DNA from: Stenotrophomonas sp. 364
Lineage (GTDB): Bacteria; Pseudomonadota; Gammaproteobacteria; Xanthomonadales; Xanthomonadaceae
Direction: 5' to 3'
Assembly (NCBI RefSeq): GCF_009832905.1
Contig: NZ_CP047135.1
Location: 1,032,001 to 1,096,000, forward strand
Length of the DNA stretch: 64,000 bases
Position 1 is the first letter of the stretch. Each line of letters begins with the position of its first letter. The notes under the pieces were generated by a model. That model saw only the letters and a list, made by a program, of their open reading frames with translations, did no database searches and was not told the DNA's origin. Both the position numbers and the translations under genes were made by a program. Positions 27,988-36,258 of this stretch are shown one piece after another.

Positions 27988-28938
27988 ATGAGTTCCCAAG
28001 GCGTTGGTTTGGAGGATTGGCTAGAGAGTCTCGCAGGTCAAAAATTGCCAGACAAGTCCGTCATCGGTTGCTGCGTGAGTCTTGCGGCCAAGTCGATGGA
28101 GGCAATCAACTTGGTTGAGCATCGCCTGGACGAGGAGGGGCTGACAGCCTCTCTTGTGGGAAGTTTGGCATCCGCTCTGCCACTTTCGTTCCTCGCATTT
28201 GGCTCCAATGCGCCATCGCAAGTCTGCGAATTTGGGTGGGGTCAGTATCGAAAGCATAGCAGTGACGCATGGAGTGAATCGATGCGAGGCGCGGACTTTG
28301 CACTTCTCGTTAAACTCCCGTCAGGTCGCGTGCGTCTTTCGATCTTTCAAGCCAAGAGCGATTGGTCAGAAAGCATACCAGATGGGCATATAAAGATAAG
28401 GCAAAACAGAAAGAGAAAAGACGGTGCCATCGATAAGCAGCTGAAAGCACTGCACGATACGGGCTGCGATCTTATGAGGAGAAAGGGTGAGGTATCACCC
28501 GGCACGCAGCATCTGACCTGGGTGCATTACCTTTGCCAAATTAATGGGCAACTTTGCTGCTTGCCCTTGGATCGGATTTCGGAACAGGTTGCCTTGGAGT
28601 TGCAAGATAAAGGGGACCCTGTGATTGAGGTAGATGGCTTTGAGGCAGTTCTCTTTTGTCAGGTCCTCGCTGACGCGTTCAACTCTCAGAGCTGCAACTG
28701 GCTAGAGATCGATCTGCCGGAGGTCGATGGCAAAGTTCCAGAATGCATTGAACTGACTAGTCTAGCGAAACTCATGAACTTGATTGTCGGCGAGGATGGG
28801 AGCGGTTCTTGGCAGCTTGTGCTCAAAGGATGCGACAGATCGCCACTCGTCGGGCTTTCAGGATCGGTGGGAAAGCTCAGCATCCAGTATGAATTGCCAC
28901 CATCTAAGGATGAGCTTGGCTCAGCCTTTAAGCCATGA
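27988..28938 (+). CDS. orphan protein with PD-(D/E)XK-like core
   Basis: 316 residues from ATG 27988, chosen over 27982 because GGAG then sits 6 bases away. Around residues 80-120 the sequence reads EFGWGQYRK, then MRGADFALLV, then VRLSIFQAKSDW. This has the Glu, Asp and QxK spacing of a PD-(D/E)XK nuclease core of the kind found in restriction-like proteins. The rest (KIRQNRKRKDGAIDKQ, then LTWVHYLCQINGQLCCLPL) fits that fold but matches no family I recognise. It may be a DNA-cleaving defence or mobile-element protein; activity is inferred from motif spacing alone. Confidence 0.6.
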   Translation: MSSQGVGLEDWLESLAGQKLPDKSVIGCCVSLAAKSMEAINLVEHRLDEEGLTASLVGSLASALPLSFLAFGSNAPSQVCEFGWGQYRKHSSDAWSESMRGADFALLVKLPSGRVRLSIFQAKSDWSESIPDGHIKIRQNRKRKDGAIDKQLKALHDTGCDLMRRKGEVSPGTQHLTWVHYLCQINGQLCCLPLDRISEQVALELQDKGDPVIEVDGFEAVLFCQVLADAFNSQSCNWLEIDLPEVDGKVPECIELTSLAKLMNLIVGEDGSGSWQLVLKGCDRSPLVGLSGSVGKLSIQYELPPSKDELGSAFKP

Positions 28939-29057
28939 GATGCGATGAAGGCGAGCGTGTCTCAGAATTTGAGACATCACTCTGCTGAGATTGTCCCCGG
29001 GTCTGGGCACTAACAACTGGGCCTTGGAGCCTCGAATTTACTGACAGGAATAACCTC

Positions 29058-29495
29058 ATGGACAATTGGTTAGCACAAGCGGTCATCGGCGGCGTGGTGG
29101 CTTCAACGGTTATCTACTTGGCTCGTTGGGCTTGCGGCAAGGCGATCTTCTGGAACGACCGGGTAAGCTTGGCCATCAATCGGGCTGAAATTCGGAAGAT
29201 CGAGCATCTCGGCCAAGACAAATTCCATGTCACGCAGTTCCTGCTTATCCAAGTTCTTTGCTGCTTTGGCATTCTAGGTATTGCCATCATGCTTGCTCCG
29301 CTAGCCTTCATGACGGGTGGCGCCAACTGGATCGGGCCAGGCTTGGGGGTGCTGGGCCTTTCGATCTACGGATGCGTGGTCTATCCGTTGGGCATGATGG
29401 TGCGTGTTCGAAAGGGCGAGGCCTACATCAAGCGCCAACTGGCGCTGATCGAGAAAGCAGAGCGTCGCTTGGATATGACCTCCTCGAAGGCATGA
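29058..29495 (+). CDS. small membrane protein, 145 residues
   Basis: Three hydrophobic segments: ~8-25, ~65-90 (FLLIQVLCCFGILGIAIMLA) and ~95-115. They are separated by a basic cytoplasmic loop (NRAEIRKIEHLG), and the C-terminal tail is charged and helical (KAERRLDM). No family is recognised. It is 119 bp after the nuclease-like gene and in the same direction. It could be a membrane partner of neighbouring defence-type genes or an unrelated cargo gene. Confidence 0.65.
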   Translation: MDNWLAQAVIGGVVASTVIYLARWACGKAIFWNDRVSLAINRAEIRKIEHLGQDKFHVTQFLLIQVLCCFGILGIAIMLAPLAFMTGGANWIGPGLGVLGLSIYGCVVYPLGMMVRVRKGEAYIKRQLALIEKAERRLDMTSSKA

Positions 29496-29909
29496 CCTTC
29501 ATCTGAAGGATGCCGCAACTTAAACCTCTTAAGCAGAGTTAGCGGAGGTTTGACGTAGAGGTGTTCATCAGCTCAATGATTTCTTACATCGAAGCTTTGC
29601 GGGCGTAAGTTGAGCACGCCATCGAGGTTGTCGGCCATCATGGCGATCATCTACCAAGCTGACAAGCATGTCCGAATAGTATGGTATTCCGCCAAGCGCA
29701 TCCCTGACCCCAACGACAGCCAGCCGACCGTATGAGCCGCAGTGCCTGTGCTTTCGTGCCTGACGGCGATCGTGATGTGCACTGGGGCTCGGGTAGGAAG
29801 CCAGGTCTTGAAAACCGGACAGGAGCAGAGATCGTGTAGTGCACCTGTTGAGACCAGCGTATGCTCAAATCGTTGTCTAGACTCGCCTGAGTCATCATCT
29901 GAGGTTCCA
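29496..29909. other. intergenic stretch, no supported gene
   Basis: About 410 bases upstream of the DUF4062 gene. The frame of the downstream gene stays open to 29742, but no ribosome site or domain supports a longer start. Nothing else seen. Confidence 0.5.
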
Positions 29910-31037
29910 ATGAAGATCTTTATCAGCTCACTTATAACGGGCATGGAAGCTGAGCGAGCTGCCGTCAAGCACGCGATTGAGCTTCTTGGTCACCAAGCCA
30001 TCAGAGCTGAGGACTTTGGAGCCCTGGCGAGTTCTCCCCAGGTTGCATGTCTTAACGGCGTGCGCGAGGCGGACCTCGTCATCCTCGTTCTGGGTTCTCG
30101 CTACGGGACCAAGCAAGCGGGGGGCGTCTCAGCTACGCACGAGGAAGTGCATGAGGCACGCAATCGGAAGCCTCTCCTTGTATTTGTGCAGTCCGGTGTA
30201 GAGTCGGAGGCGGATCAGGCCGATCTGATTTCAGAGATCGGCAAGTGGCAAGGTGGTCAGCTCTGGGATGGGTTTAGCTCACCGGATGACCTGGGCCAGA
30301 AGGCGACGCGCGCCATCCACAAGTTTCAGCTAACGCAAGCCGTAGCCCCCCTTGATCCCGCCGGAATGCGCGCGCGTGCGCTGACGCTCTTTCCGCAAAT
30401 TGAGCGCGGCTATCATCAAAGCGGTGTGGTCTTGCAGCTTGCCGTTGCTGCCGGGCCCGACACAACGGTGCTTCGTCCTGCCGAGATGGAAGCCCAAGCG
30501 CTCACAGATGCCATGCAGCAACAAGCGCTTTTCGGAAAGCCCGCTATCTTTGATCGGAGCTTGGGGATGCAGGCAGGCCTGTCCGGCGAGTCGCTTCTCT
30601 TGGGCCAGGAAGGCCAGCGTAGTGACGGCGCGTCCGTTCGACTGTGGCCCAACGGCGATCTTCTGATCAGTTTGCCTGTTCCGCCACCAGAGCGTGGTAT
30701 GGGGCTATCGGTCGTCGTAGAAGAAGATATCGCCGGAAAGCTGGACGCTGCGATCAGCTACACGGCGTGGCTTCTGGCTACTATCGATCCAACCGAACGG
30801 CTTAGCCATGTCGTTCCTGCGGTGCGGCTGCTCGGAGAGCATGCAGGTGCTTGGCGGACCCGGGCGGAACACGAGGCGAGTCCAAACAGCATGCAAGTTC
30901 CTTGGCGGCAGGGAGAGCACCAGGAGCCCGTCCTCCTTACGCCAGCCCACCAGGTCAGACAAGCGCTGACGATGGACACGCAGCGAATCGTTGAGGACCT
31001 CGTCGTGCTACTGCGTCGCCGTTGGAATAGTCAATAA
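29910..31037 (+). CDS. DUF4062-domain protein
   Basis: 375 residues from ATG 29910 (GAGG 5 bases upstream). Residues 1-95 are a DUF4062 domain: MKIFISSLITGMEAER, then AIRAEDFG, then ADLVILVLGSRYG and ATHEEVHEA. This Rossmann-like, TIR-related fold often heads STAND NTPases and other signalling or immunity proteins. Here no NTPase follows; the remaining ~280 residues match nothing I recognise. It sits 29 bp before another orphan gene (31067), which suggests a two-gene unit. The DUF assignment is firm; function is unknown. Confidence 0.85.
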   Translation: MKIFISSLITGMEAERAAVKHAIELLGHQAIRAEDFGALASSPQVACLNGVREADLVILVLGSRYGTKQAGGVSATHEEVHEARNRKPLLVFVQSGVESEADQADLISEIGKWQGGQLWDGFSSPDDLGQKATRAIHKFQLTQAVAPLDPAGMRARALTLFPQIERGYHQSGVVLQLAVAAGPDTTVLRPAEMEAQALTDAMQQQALFGKPAIFDRSLGMQAGLSGESLLLGQEGQRSDGASVRLWPNGDLLISLPVPPPERGMGLSVVVEEDIAGKLDAAISYTAWLLATIDPTERLSHVVPAVRLLGEHAGAWRTRAEHEASPNSMQVPWRQGEHQEPVLLTPAHQVRQALTMDTQRIVEDLVVLLRRRWNSQ

Positions 31038-31066
31038 CGACCTTCGATCCATAACTGAGGTGCCCC

Positions 31067-31564
31067 ATGATCGTCCCCGCAGAAGCGTTTTCAGAACGTG
31101 TTCCACAAGACCTTGCTCCGGGAAGTATTTTTTGGTTCCGGGAGGCCTGGGCATTCTTAGTCAGTCATGAGCTAGAAGACGTGCCGGTCAAGAGTTTCAT
31201 CATGCTCCAAGGTGACCGAGCGGGGACACTGTTCAACGTTGTCGAGGGAATGCCCGCCTGCCTAACGTTGGCCGACCCCTTCGCATGGTTCCCCGCTGTT
31301 CCTAGCGGCACTCTGCCATCGCGCGACGTTTTCGAAACAGCCTCACTGTCGCTCACCGCCTCCGGTCCAGTCGTGGTCGGAGGCAAACCGGACCGTTGGG
31401 GAGACGCAGATATGTTTGCTTTTAGCTTGGACGGGCGCTCCTTAGGTGAGGCTCCCCGGGGAGCGGTCAATCGATACGGGAAGTGGACGGCGGAGCTTTG
31501 CCACCCGTCTCGTCCCTTCGTCAGCTTAGGTCAGATTTTCGAAGTCGATCGATTGCGGGTTTGA
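31067..31564 (+). CDS. orphan protein, 165 residues, partner of DUF4062 gene
   Basis: The ATG has GAGG 6 bases upstream. The product is soluble and probably beta-rich (SIFWFREAWAFLVSHELEDV, then SFIMLQGDRAGTLF), with no cysteine-rich or membrane region and no known motif. The 29-bp spacing from the DUF4062 stop suggests co-transcription and perhaps a sensor/effector or toxin/inhibitor relation, but the sequence gives no direct clue. Confidence 0.65.
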   Translation: MIVPAEAFSERVPQDLAPGSIFWFREAWAFLVSHELEDVPVKSFIMLQGDRAGTLFNVVEGMPACLTLADPFAWFPAVPSGTLPSRDVFETASLSLTASGPVVVGGKPDRWGDADMFAFSLDGRSLGEAPRGAVNRYGKWTAELCHPSRPFVSLGQIFEVDRLRV

Positions 31565-31836
31565 ACCTTAAATGGCAAAAGGAACGTCAAAAACTACGTG
31601 TTTTCGAGCTGTTGCGCTTCTCAAATATTGAGTCATAAACAGCGGCGGCGAGGGCACTCCCACTGGCTGCGGCGCGTGGACAGCTCGCCATCGTTGCTGA
31701 GATCATGGCTTTGCCGCTCCCCGACAGGCAGACGGCTTGCTACAGGGCATGGGAGTATGCCGTGAAGTATGGGCATGCTCACTGCGCGGAGATGCTGTCC
31801 CGAGGTGCGTTCGGCCAAGCGGGTCCACGGCTCAGG

Positions 31837-34800
31837 TCAGAGCGCTTGGTCTAGCACGGCGAAATGCCCAGCACTCGACCAAAGACTCCGATTGCCAATC
31901 ACATAGATCACCTCCTTGGCACGAGTGACCGCAACATTGAGGAGGTTTGGCGTCGACCCCGCCCATTGCCGAGCGCCATGCTGAGCAGCCTGTGGCGCGC
32001 CTAGAACGAAGACGACCGCCTGAGCTTCACGGCCCTGCACGGTATGCACAGTGCCAATGCGCTCGTAAACCCAGCTCGAGGCGCTTTCCACCCATCCTTC
32101 TAACACGCCAGATCGGCGAACAAGCTCCCGAAGTTCGTCTTGGACGACGACAAACGGGGTGATGACATAAAGGTCCGGTGCTATCTGATTTGCGCGAAGC
32201 GTGCGCAAAAGTGCAACGACCTCGTCCCCTTCTTCCTGCGAATACTTGTCGCGCCCACTGCCTCGAACATCGATCCAGCGCGACGGTCCAAGTATGTTGC
32301 GAATGACGGAGGGTGACGGCTGCTTGGCTTGGACCATGAGGCTGTTGTAGGCCACACGATTGGAGATATCAAACATCGGAGAGGCACAACGCCGATGGAC
32401 CAACAATGGCGCCCCCACTGCGCGCAATCCAGACGCGGTTTCGAAACGCGCACAGTGCAGGCTGCCATCGTCCGCAAGGGTCTGGACTGATGCGCCGGGG
32501 GCGGCAAAACGATCGGGATCCACGTTGAACTGCTGCATGATCGCCTGCGTGAGGGGCGGCGGCAGCGGGACCACAGGTTCGACCTGCAAGGGGTCGCCTA
32601 CAACCAGTGCGCGTTTCGTGCGAAGCAGCGCGCCGACCACAGATTGCGGTGTTGCTTGCCCTGCCTCATCGACAAGGAGCCACCCCAAGCTTTCCTCGGG
32701 AAGTTGACTAAGCATGCGTTCTACGGACGCAAACGTCGTTGAGATCACCGGCACAACGAGGAAAAGTGTGCTCCAAAGATCAGCCGCCAGGTGCTTGCGA
32801 TCGGAGCCGAGTTTGAAGTTACCGCTGAGAAGCCCGTTAAGGTTTCGAAGCAGCGGCAACGCGGCGGCATCAATGAATGATCGATGCACAGCTATCGCAG
32901 CCTCAAACAGCTCGGCGCGCTGGATTTGGAGCTGGCTGTCGAGCCAGGGAAGAGAGGTGTTCTTGGACGAGTGATCCAATTGATGGAAGGCTGTATCAAG
33001 CACGCTTGCGCCTTCGCCTACCCGAATTTGGGCGCAGGAGGCAAGCCCAGCGTCAAGCTTGGCCTTTGCAAAATCATACTGGCCAGCGCGCTCGGTCGCG
33101 ATATGCCTTGCATGTGCCAGCTTTCCCAGACCTGCATCATGCTGTTTCTTAGCATCTTGATAGACAAGCTTGGCTTGCCCATGCGCATGAGAGAACGACC
33201 CGTGGTCGTCGTGCCACTGCGCGGCCTTGGAGGAGCCAAAGAGGCGTTTAAGTGAAAAGAAGCTGGGCCGCTCCTGTTCGTGCTGTTGTAGTCGTAGGTG
33301 CGCGTGCTCAACCGTTTGCTTCGCGTGGGATAGGGCCGCTTGATCGGCTTCGCACGACTTGCTAGCTGCTTCTAGCGAGCCTTGGCTTTCTTGGAGCAAC
33401 AATGCTGTATGCCTTGCGGCTTCGCGGAGGTGGGGCAGGTCGGCCAAGGCAGTGCGCAGCGTTTCCAGCTCAGCTAAGCGCGCGCGAACGAGCAGATCCT
33501 GACGACGAAAGCGGTCTTTAGCCTTGTGCCATCGCTCCAACGCGTCTGCGCGTCCTGTCGGACCCTGGCAAAGTTCGGCCAGATCCGGTGGCACGCCTGG
33601 TTGAGCTGCTGTGACACCGCTGACCCGCTCTAGGTAGGTTTTGAACGACAGGTGAGATTCGGTCCAAAATGCCTTGCGGAAGCGTGAGCGATTGCTTCCG
33701 TTGCCCAGCACGGCGGCCATCAGTCCCCACGCCGGTTTGTCGAGCAACTGGCTCGCGAGCGGGGCGAAGTAGCGCATGCTGCTTTCGACTGCAATAGAGC
33801 TCAACGCCGGCATCTCTGCGCTGACGTTCTCCACCGCTTTGTTGTTTGAGCTTGCTACAACCATCTCAAAGCCGCGAAGGGTTTCATCCAGGGCATAAAG
33901 CTCTTGAGTCTCGCCGCGAACGCGTTTGCTCCACACGGACTTGAACGCCTTGGTGGGGTCATCGAAGCTGCACATGGCCTTGGCACGCTGGGTCAGCTGA
34001 TCGGCGACCACGTCGCGAAGCAACGTGCTCTTACCTGTTCCAGGAGGACCGTTGACGCCAAGGATCGGGTTGGTCCCAGACAGTTGGGACGCCAGGTTCA
34101 CCGCAGCTTGCTGCAACAGCGCGGGGCGCTGTCCGGAAGGTGTCACCCAGCGGCCACCCGGTGCAAACGCCGGGGACAAAGCGACTTCTAGGGCTAGCGG
34201 TTCACTCAGCAGATCGTGTCGGTGTGGCGGCGTCGATTGTCCCAAGAACCGGCGCAAGGCGGGCGGGAGTGCGTTGCGGGTTGCTCGGTCCTTGGCTTGG
34301 GCCAAATCACGCAGGTAAAAACTGTTGAGCAGCAGTGGATCCGGCACAGCGCTGCTCCGGAAGCCCACATATGCGGCGGCGGCAAACTGCGGGCCCTGCA
34401 CCAGATCCGGTGGAAGTCCGAGGGTCTTCACCAGCCAGTTAAAGCTATTTTGGAGTGTTTCAAAGCGGATGGGCGTGTCGGCCTGACTCGGGTCTGGCCG
34501 GAGCTGCTTGGTCAAACCTTCGATCAGCCGCGCCTCTTCCTTTGTCCACGCGGCAAGGTCTTGCAGCGATCCACGGAGCGCTACGGGCAGCCCCCAGCCA
34601 AAAGCGGAAAGCGATACTGGCACTTCACCGGCCAATCGCCCCTCCTTGTCAACAAGGATAGAGGCGAGCACGACTTCTCCCTTGATATTGGGGGGATTCA
34701 CCCGGGTATCGTGAAAATGCCGCAAGAGTTGATCGAAAGCCGGTTCTGCGGAAAGCGTGCCCAGGATGATGTGGAAATAGACTTTGAAATTGGGCTTGGA

Positions 34801-35292
34801 GCGCGCTGACCCGCCGTCCCACGGCATCCCAGGACCAATCGCGACGATATTTTGGGCAATGTTACTGGCCAGCTCTGCTCGGCGCTTGAAGGTAGTGGGC
34901 GACAGGACTTCCAGAGCGGACCAGGAGTCCAAGATGTCGCTGGCGTGGTTGGTGAACATGACCGGCGCACCAGGGGGCGAGGGGGGGCGTGAGTCCGCCG
35001 GGGGGGTAAGCAGGGGCTCCCTAAGGGGGCGATGCTCGTTTAGATCGCCAGGATCGGAGCGGCGAGGAGCGCTCGGGGGCATGGGAGGGTGAGGGACGCT
35101 GGGCGAAACGTGCGGCTTAACTTGAAGGGCAATCAGGGCGGCATTCACCTCATTGAGTAGTTCCTTCGCACGAGGAGTCCGGCGGAAGGAAAGCTCCTCT
35201 GAAAGCATTCGGAGCGTGCTCACATCTGCCGAGGAGCATCCATAGATGTCTTCAAGTTGATCGATGGATTTGGCTAGGTGCGGGCGGCTCAT
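31837..35292 (-). CDS. large SF1 helicase / AAA ATPase (UPF1-like)
   Basis: About 1151 residues from the Met at 35292 (the frame is open to 35391). An N-terminal region of ~410 residues includes a proline-rich linker. The helicase core then begins: Walker A GPPGTGKSTL near residue 415, a long coiled-coil insertion (~600-800, Glu/Ala/Gln-rich), DEAG Walker B in WLLVDEAGQATPQS, motif III LVVGDPLQVEPV, motif V/VI TVQGREAQ and NVAVTRAKE. This is the AAA_11/AAA_12 (UPF1/Dna2) architecture seen in several defence and mobile-element loci. It faces the DUF4062 pair and belongs to no named system that I can establish. Confidence 0.88.
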   Translation of the reverse strand: MSRPHLAKSIDQLEDIYGCSSADVSTLRMLSEELSFRRTPRAKELLNEVNAALIALQVKPHVSPSVPHPPMPPSAPRRSDPGDLNEHRPLREPLLTPPADSRPPSPPGAPVMFTNHASDILDSWSALEVLSPTTFKRRAELASNIAQNIVAIGPGMPWDGGSARSKPNFKVYFHIILGTLSAEPAFDQLLRHFHDTRVNPPNIKGEVVLASILVDKEGRLAGEVPVSLSAFGWGLPVALRGSLQDLAAWTKEEARLIEGLTKQLRPDPSQADTPIRFETLQNSFNWLVKTLGLPPDLVQGPQFAAAAYVGFRSSAVPDPLLLNSFYLRDLAQAKDRATRNALPPALRRFLGQSTPPHRHDLLSEPLALEVALSPAFAPGGRWVTPSGQRPALLQQAAVNLASQLSGTNPILGVNGPPGTGKSTLLRDVVADQLTQRAKAMCSFDDPTKAFKSVWSKRVRGETQELYALDETLRGFEMVVASSNNKAVENVSAEMPALSSIAVESSMRYFAPLASQLLDKPAWGLMAAVLGNGSNRSRFRKAFWTESHLSFKTYLERVSGVTAAQPGVPPDLAELCQGPTGRADALERWHKAKDRFRRQDLLVRARLAELETLRTALADLPHLREAARHTALLLQESQGSLEAASKSCEADQAALSHAKQTVEHAHLRLQQHEQERPSFFSLKRLFGSSKAAQWHDDHGSFSHAHGQAKLVYQDAKKQHDAGLGKLAHARHIATERAGQYDFAKAKLDAGLASCAQIRVGEGASVLDTAFHQLDHSSKNTSLPWLDSQLQIQRAELFEAAIAVHRSFIDAAALPLLRNLNGLLSGNFKLGSDRKHLAADLWSTLFLVVPVISTTFASVERMLSQLPEESLGWLLVDEAGQATPQSVVGALLRTKRALVVGDPLQVEPVVPLPPPLTQAIMQQFNVDPDRFAAPGASVQTLADDGSLHCARFETASGLRAVGAPLLVHRRCASPMFDISNRVAYNSLMVQAKQPSPSVIRNILGPSRWIDVRGSGRDKYSQEEGDEVVALLRTLRANQIAPDLYVITPFVVVQDELRELVRRSGVLEGWVESASSWVYERIGTVHTVQGREAQAVVFVLGAPQAAQHGARQWAGSTPNLLNVAVTRAKEVIYVIGNRSLWSSAGHFAVLDQAL

Positions 35293-35544
35293 TTCCGTGT
35301 TCCGTCGTCCAAGATATGGAGCTAATCTAGCAATTTTAGGAGTGCGGCTCGACGCTTTGTTTGCGAGCATCCCAAGGTTGACGCCCATCATGCCAAAAGC
35401 GATGACCTCGGGCAGGAGGACAGGGCCGAAAACACGGTTTGTCTCCTCTGCTCCGTTAGTCGCCCAGGGGCAAGGCGCTGCCGCGTAGGGGGCGCTCTAC
35501 AAGCCGGGCGAAGCTCGGACCCATAGTCCAACAGGGACGAAGGT

Positions 35545-35564
35545 CTGTCAGAAAAATCTGACAG
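35545..35564. promoter_or_regulatory. perfect 8-bp inverted repeat CTGTCAGA-AAAA-TCTGACAG
   Basis: A symmetric site in the divergent spacer between the helicase and DUF3892 genes. It may be an operator or a hairpin. Confidence 0.5.
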
Positions 35565-35726
35565 CGGAGTGCTGCACTAGCGGATTGTGATCACCCAAGG
35601 GAGATGCGAGCATTTTGGGGCCCCTGCCAATATGCGTCCCAACTTAGTTTGGATGGTGTCCTCAAGAGGGTGCCGCACCGGGCGGTTTTTTGCCCGTCGG
35701 TCAGTGGATGGCGAGCAGAAAGCTAC

Positions 35727-35751
35727 GCTTGGTGAGTCACGATCACCAAGC
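35727..35751. promoter_or_regulatory. perfect 9-bp inverted repeat GCTTGGTGA-N7-TCACCAAGC
   Basis: Located 48 bases before the DUF3892 start. A related half-site (TGATCACCCAAG) occurs near 35587. A repressor-binding site is plausible; the controlling protein is unknown. Confidence 0.5.
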
Positions 35752-35799
35752 ATGCAAGATCAGATCTAAAGCACGACTGACCTACAAGGAGAGTTCGCA

Positions 35800-36105
35800 A
35801 TGGCCAATCCGGATTTTTACGTGTCTGCTGTCAACTACAACAGCGATGAAACCCACATCGCTAAGCTGAGAGTTCACGAGGTTAAGGTGGGATCGAACAC
35901 CTTGCAGCCCGCACAAGAGCTGACGCGCCCTAAGGTGATCGAGCTAATCGAGAGAGGGAAGAGCTTCACCACGATCTTTAAGAAGGCAGATGGGAACTGG
36001 GGTGTCGGCGCGCCGCTTCAGATCGCTCCCGTGACGACAAAGTATCTGAAGACAAAGAACGATCAGACGACCAAGGATAACTTGGAAAACCTGCCTTCCT
36101 TTTAA
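35800..36105 (+). CDS. DUF3892 family protein
   Basis: 101 residues with AAGGAGAG before the ATG. The opening FYVSAVNYNSDETHIAKLRVHEV and the following ERGKSFTTIF segment match the DUF3892 pattern, in which SAVRYN and a short beta-sheet domain are typical. The family is small, soluble, widespread and without known function. It lies 153 bp upstream of the PIN-domain gene in the same direction and downstream of two inverted repeats, so it may be the first gene of a small regulated unit. Confidence 0.75.
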   Translation: MANPDFYVSAVNYNSDETHIAKLRVHEVKVGSNTLQPAQELTRPKVIELIERGKSFTTIFKKADGNWGVGAPLQIAPVTTKYLKTKNDQTTKDNLENLPSF

Positions 36106-36258
36106 GTTGGTCGTGAAAGTGCATGGCTTCGTCAATGTAGCGCGGCCATGTCACTTGCGCTAAGCCGGTCGGCTGAGGGAAAAGGTAGATGACTCACGGC
36201 GCTTTGCATATCCTTGATCGAACTGAAGCCTCCTCTTGCACAACGGTAGTGTTGAAAT

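Noticed and set aside
35545..35564. LexA box
   Set aside because: CTGTCAGA-N4-TCTGACAG is symmetric but does not match the LexA consensus known for Xanthomonadaceae.
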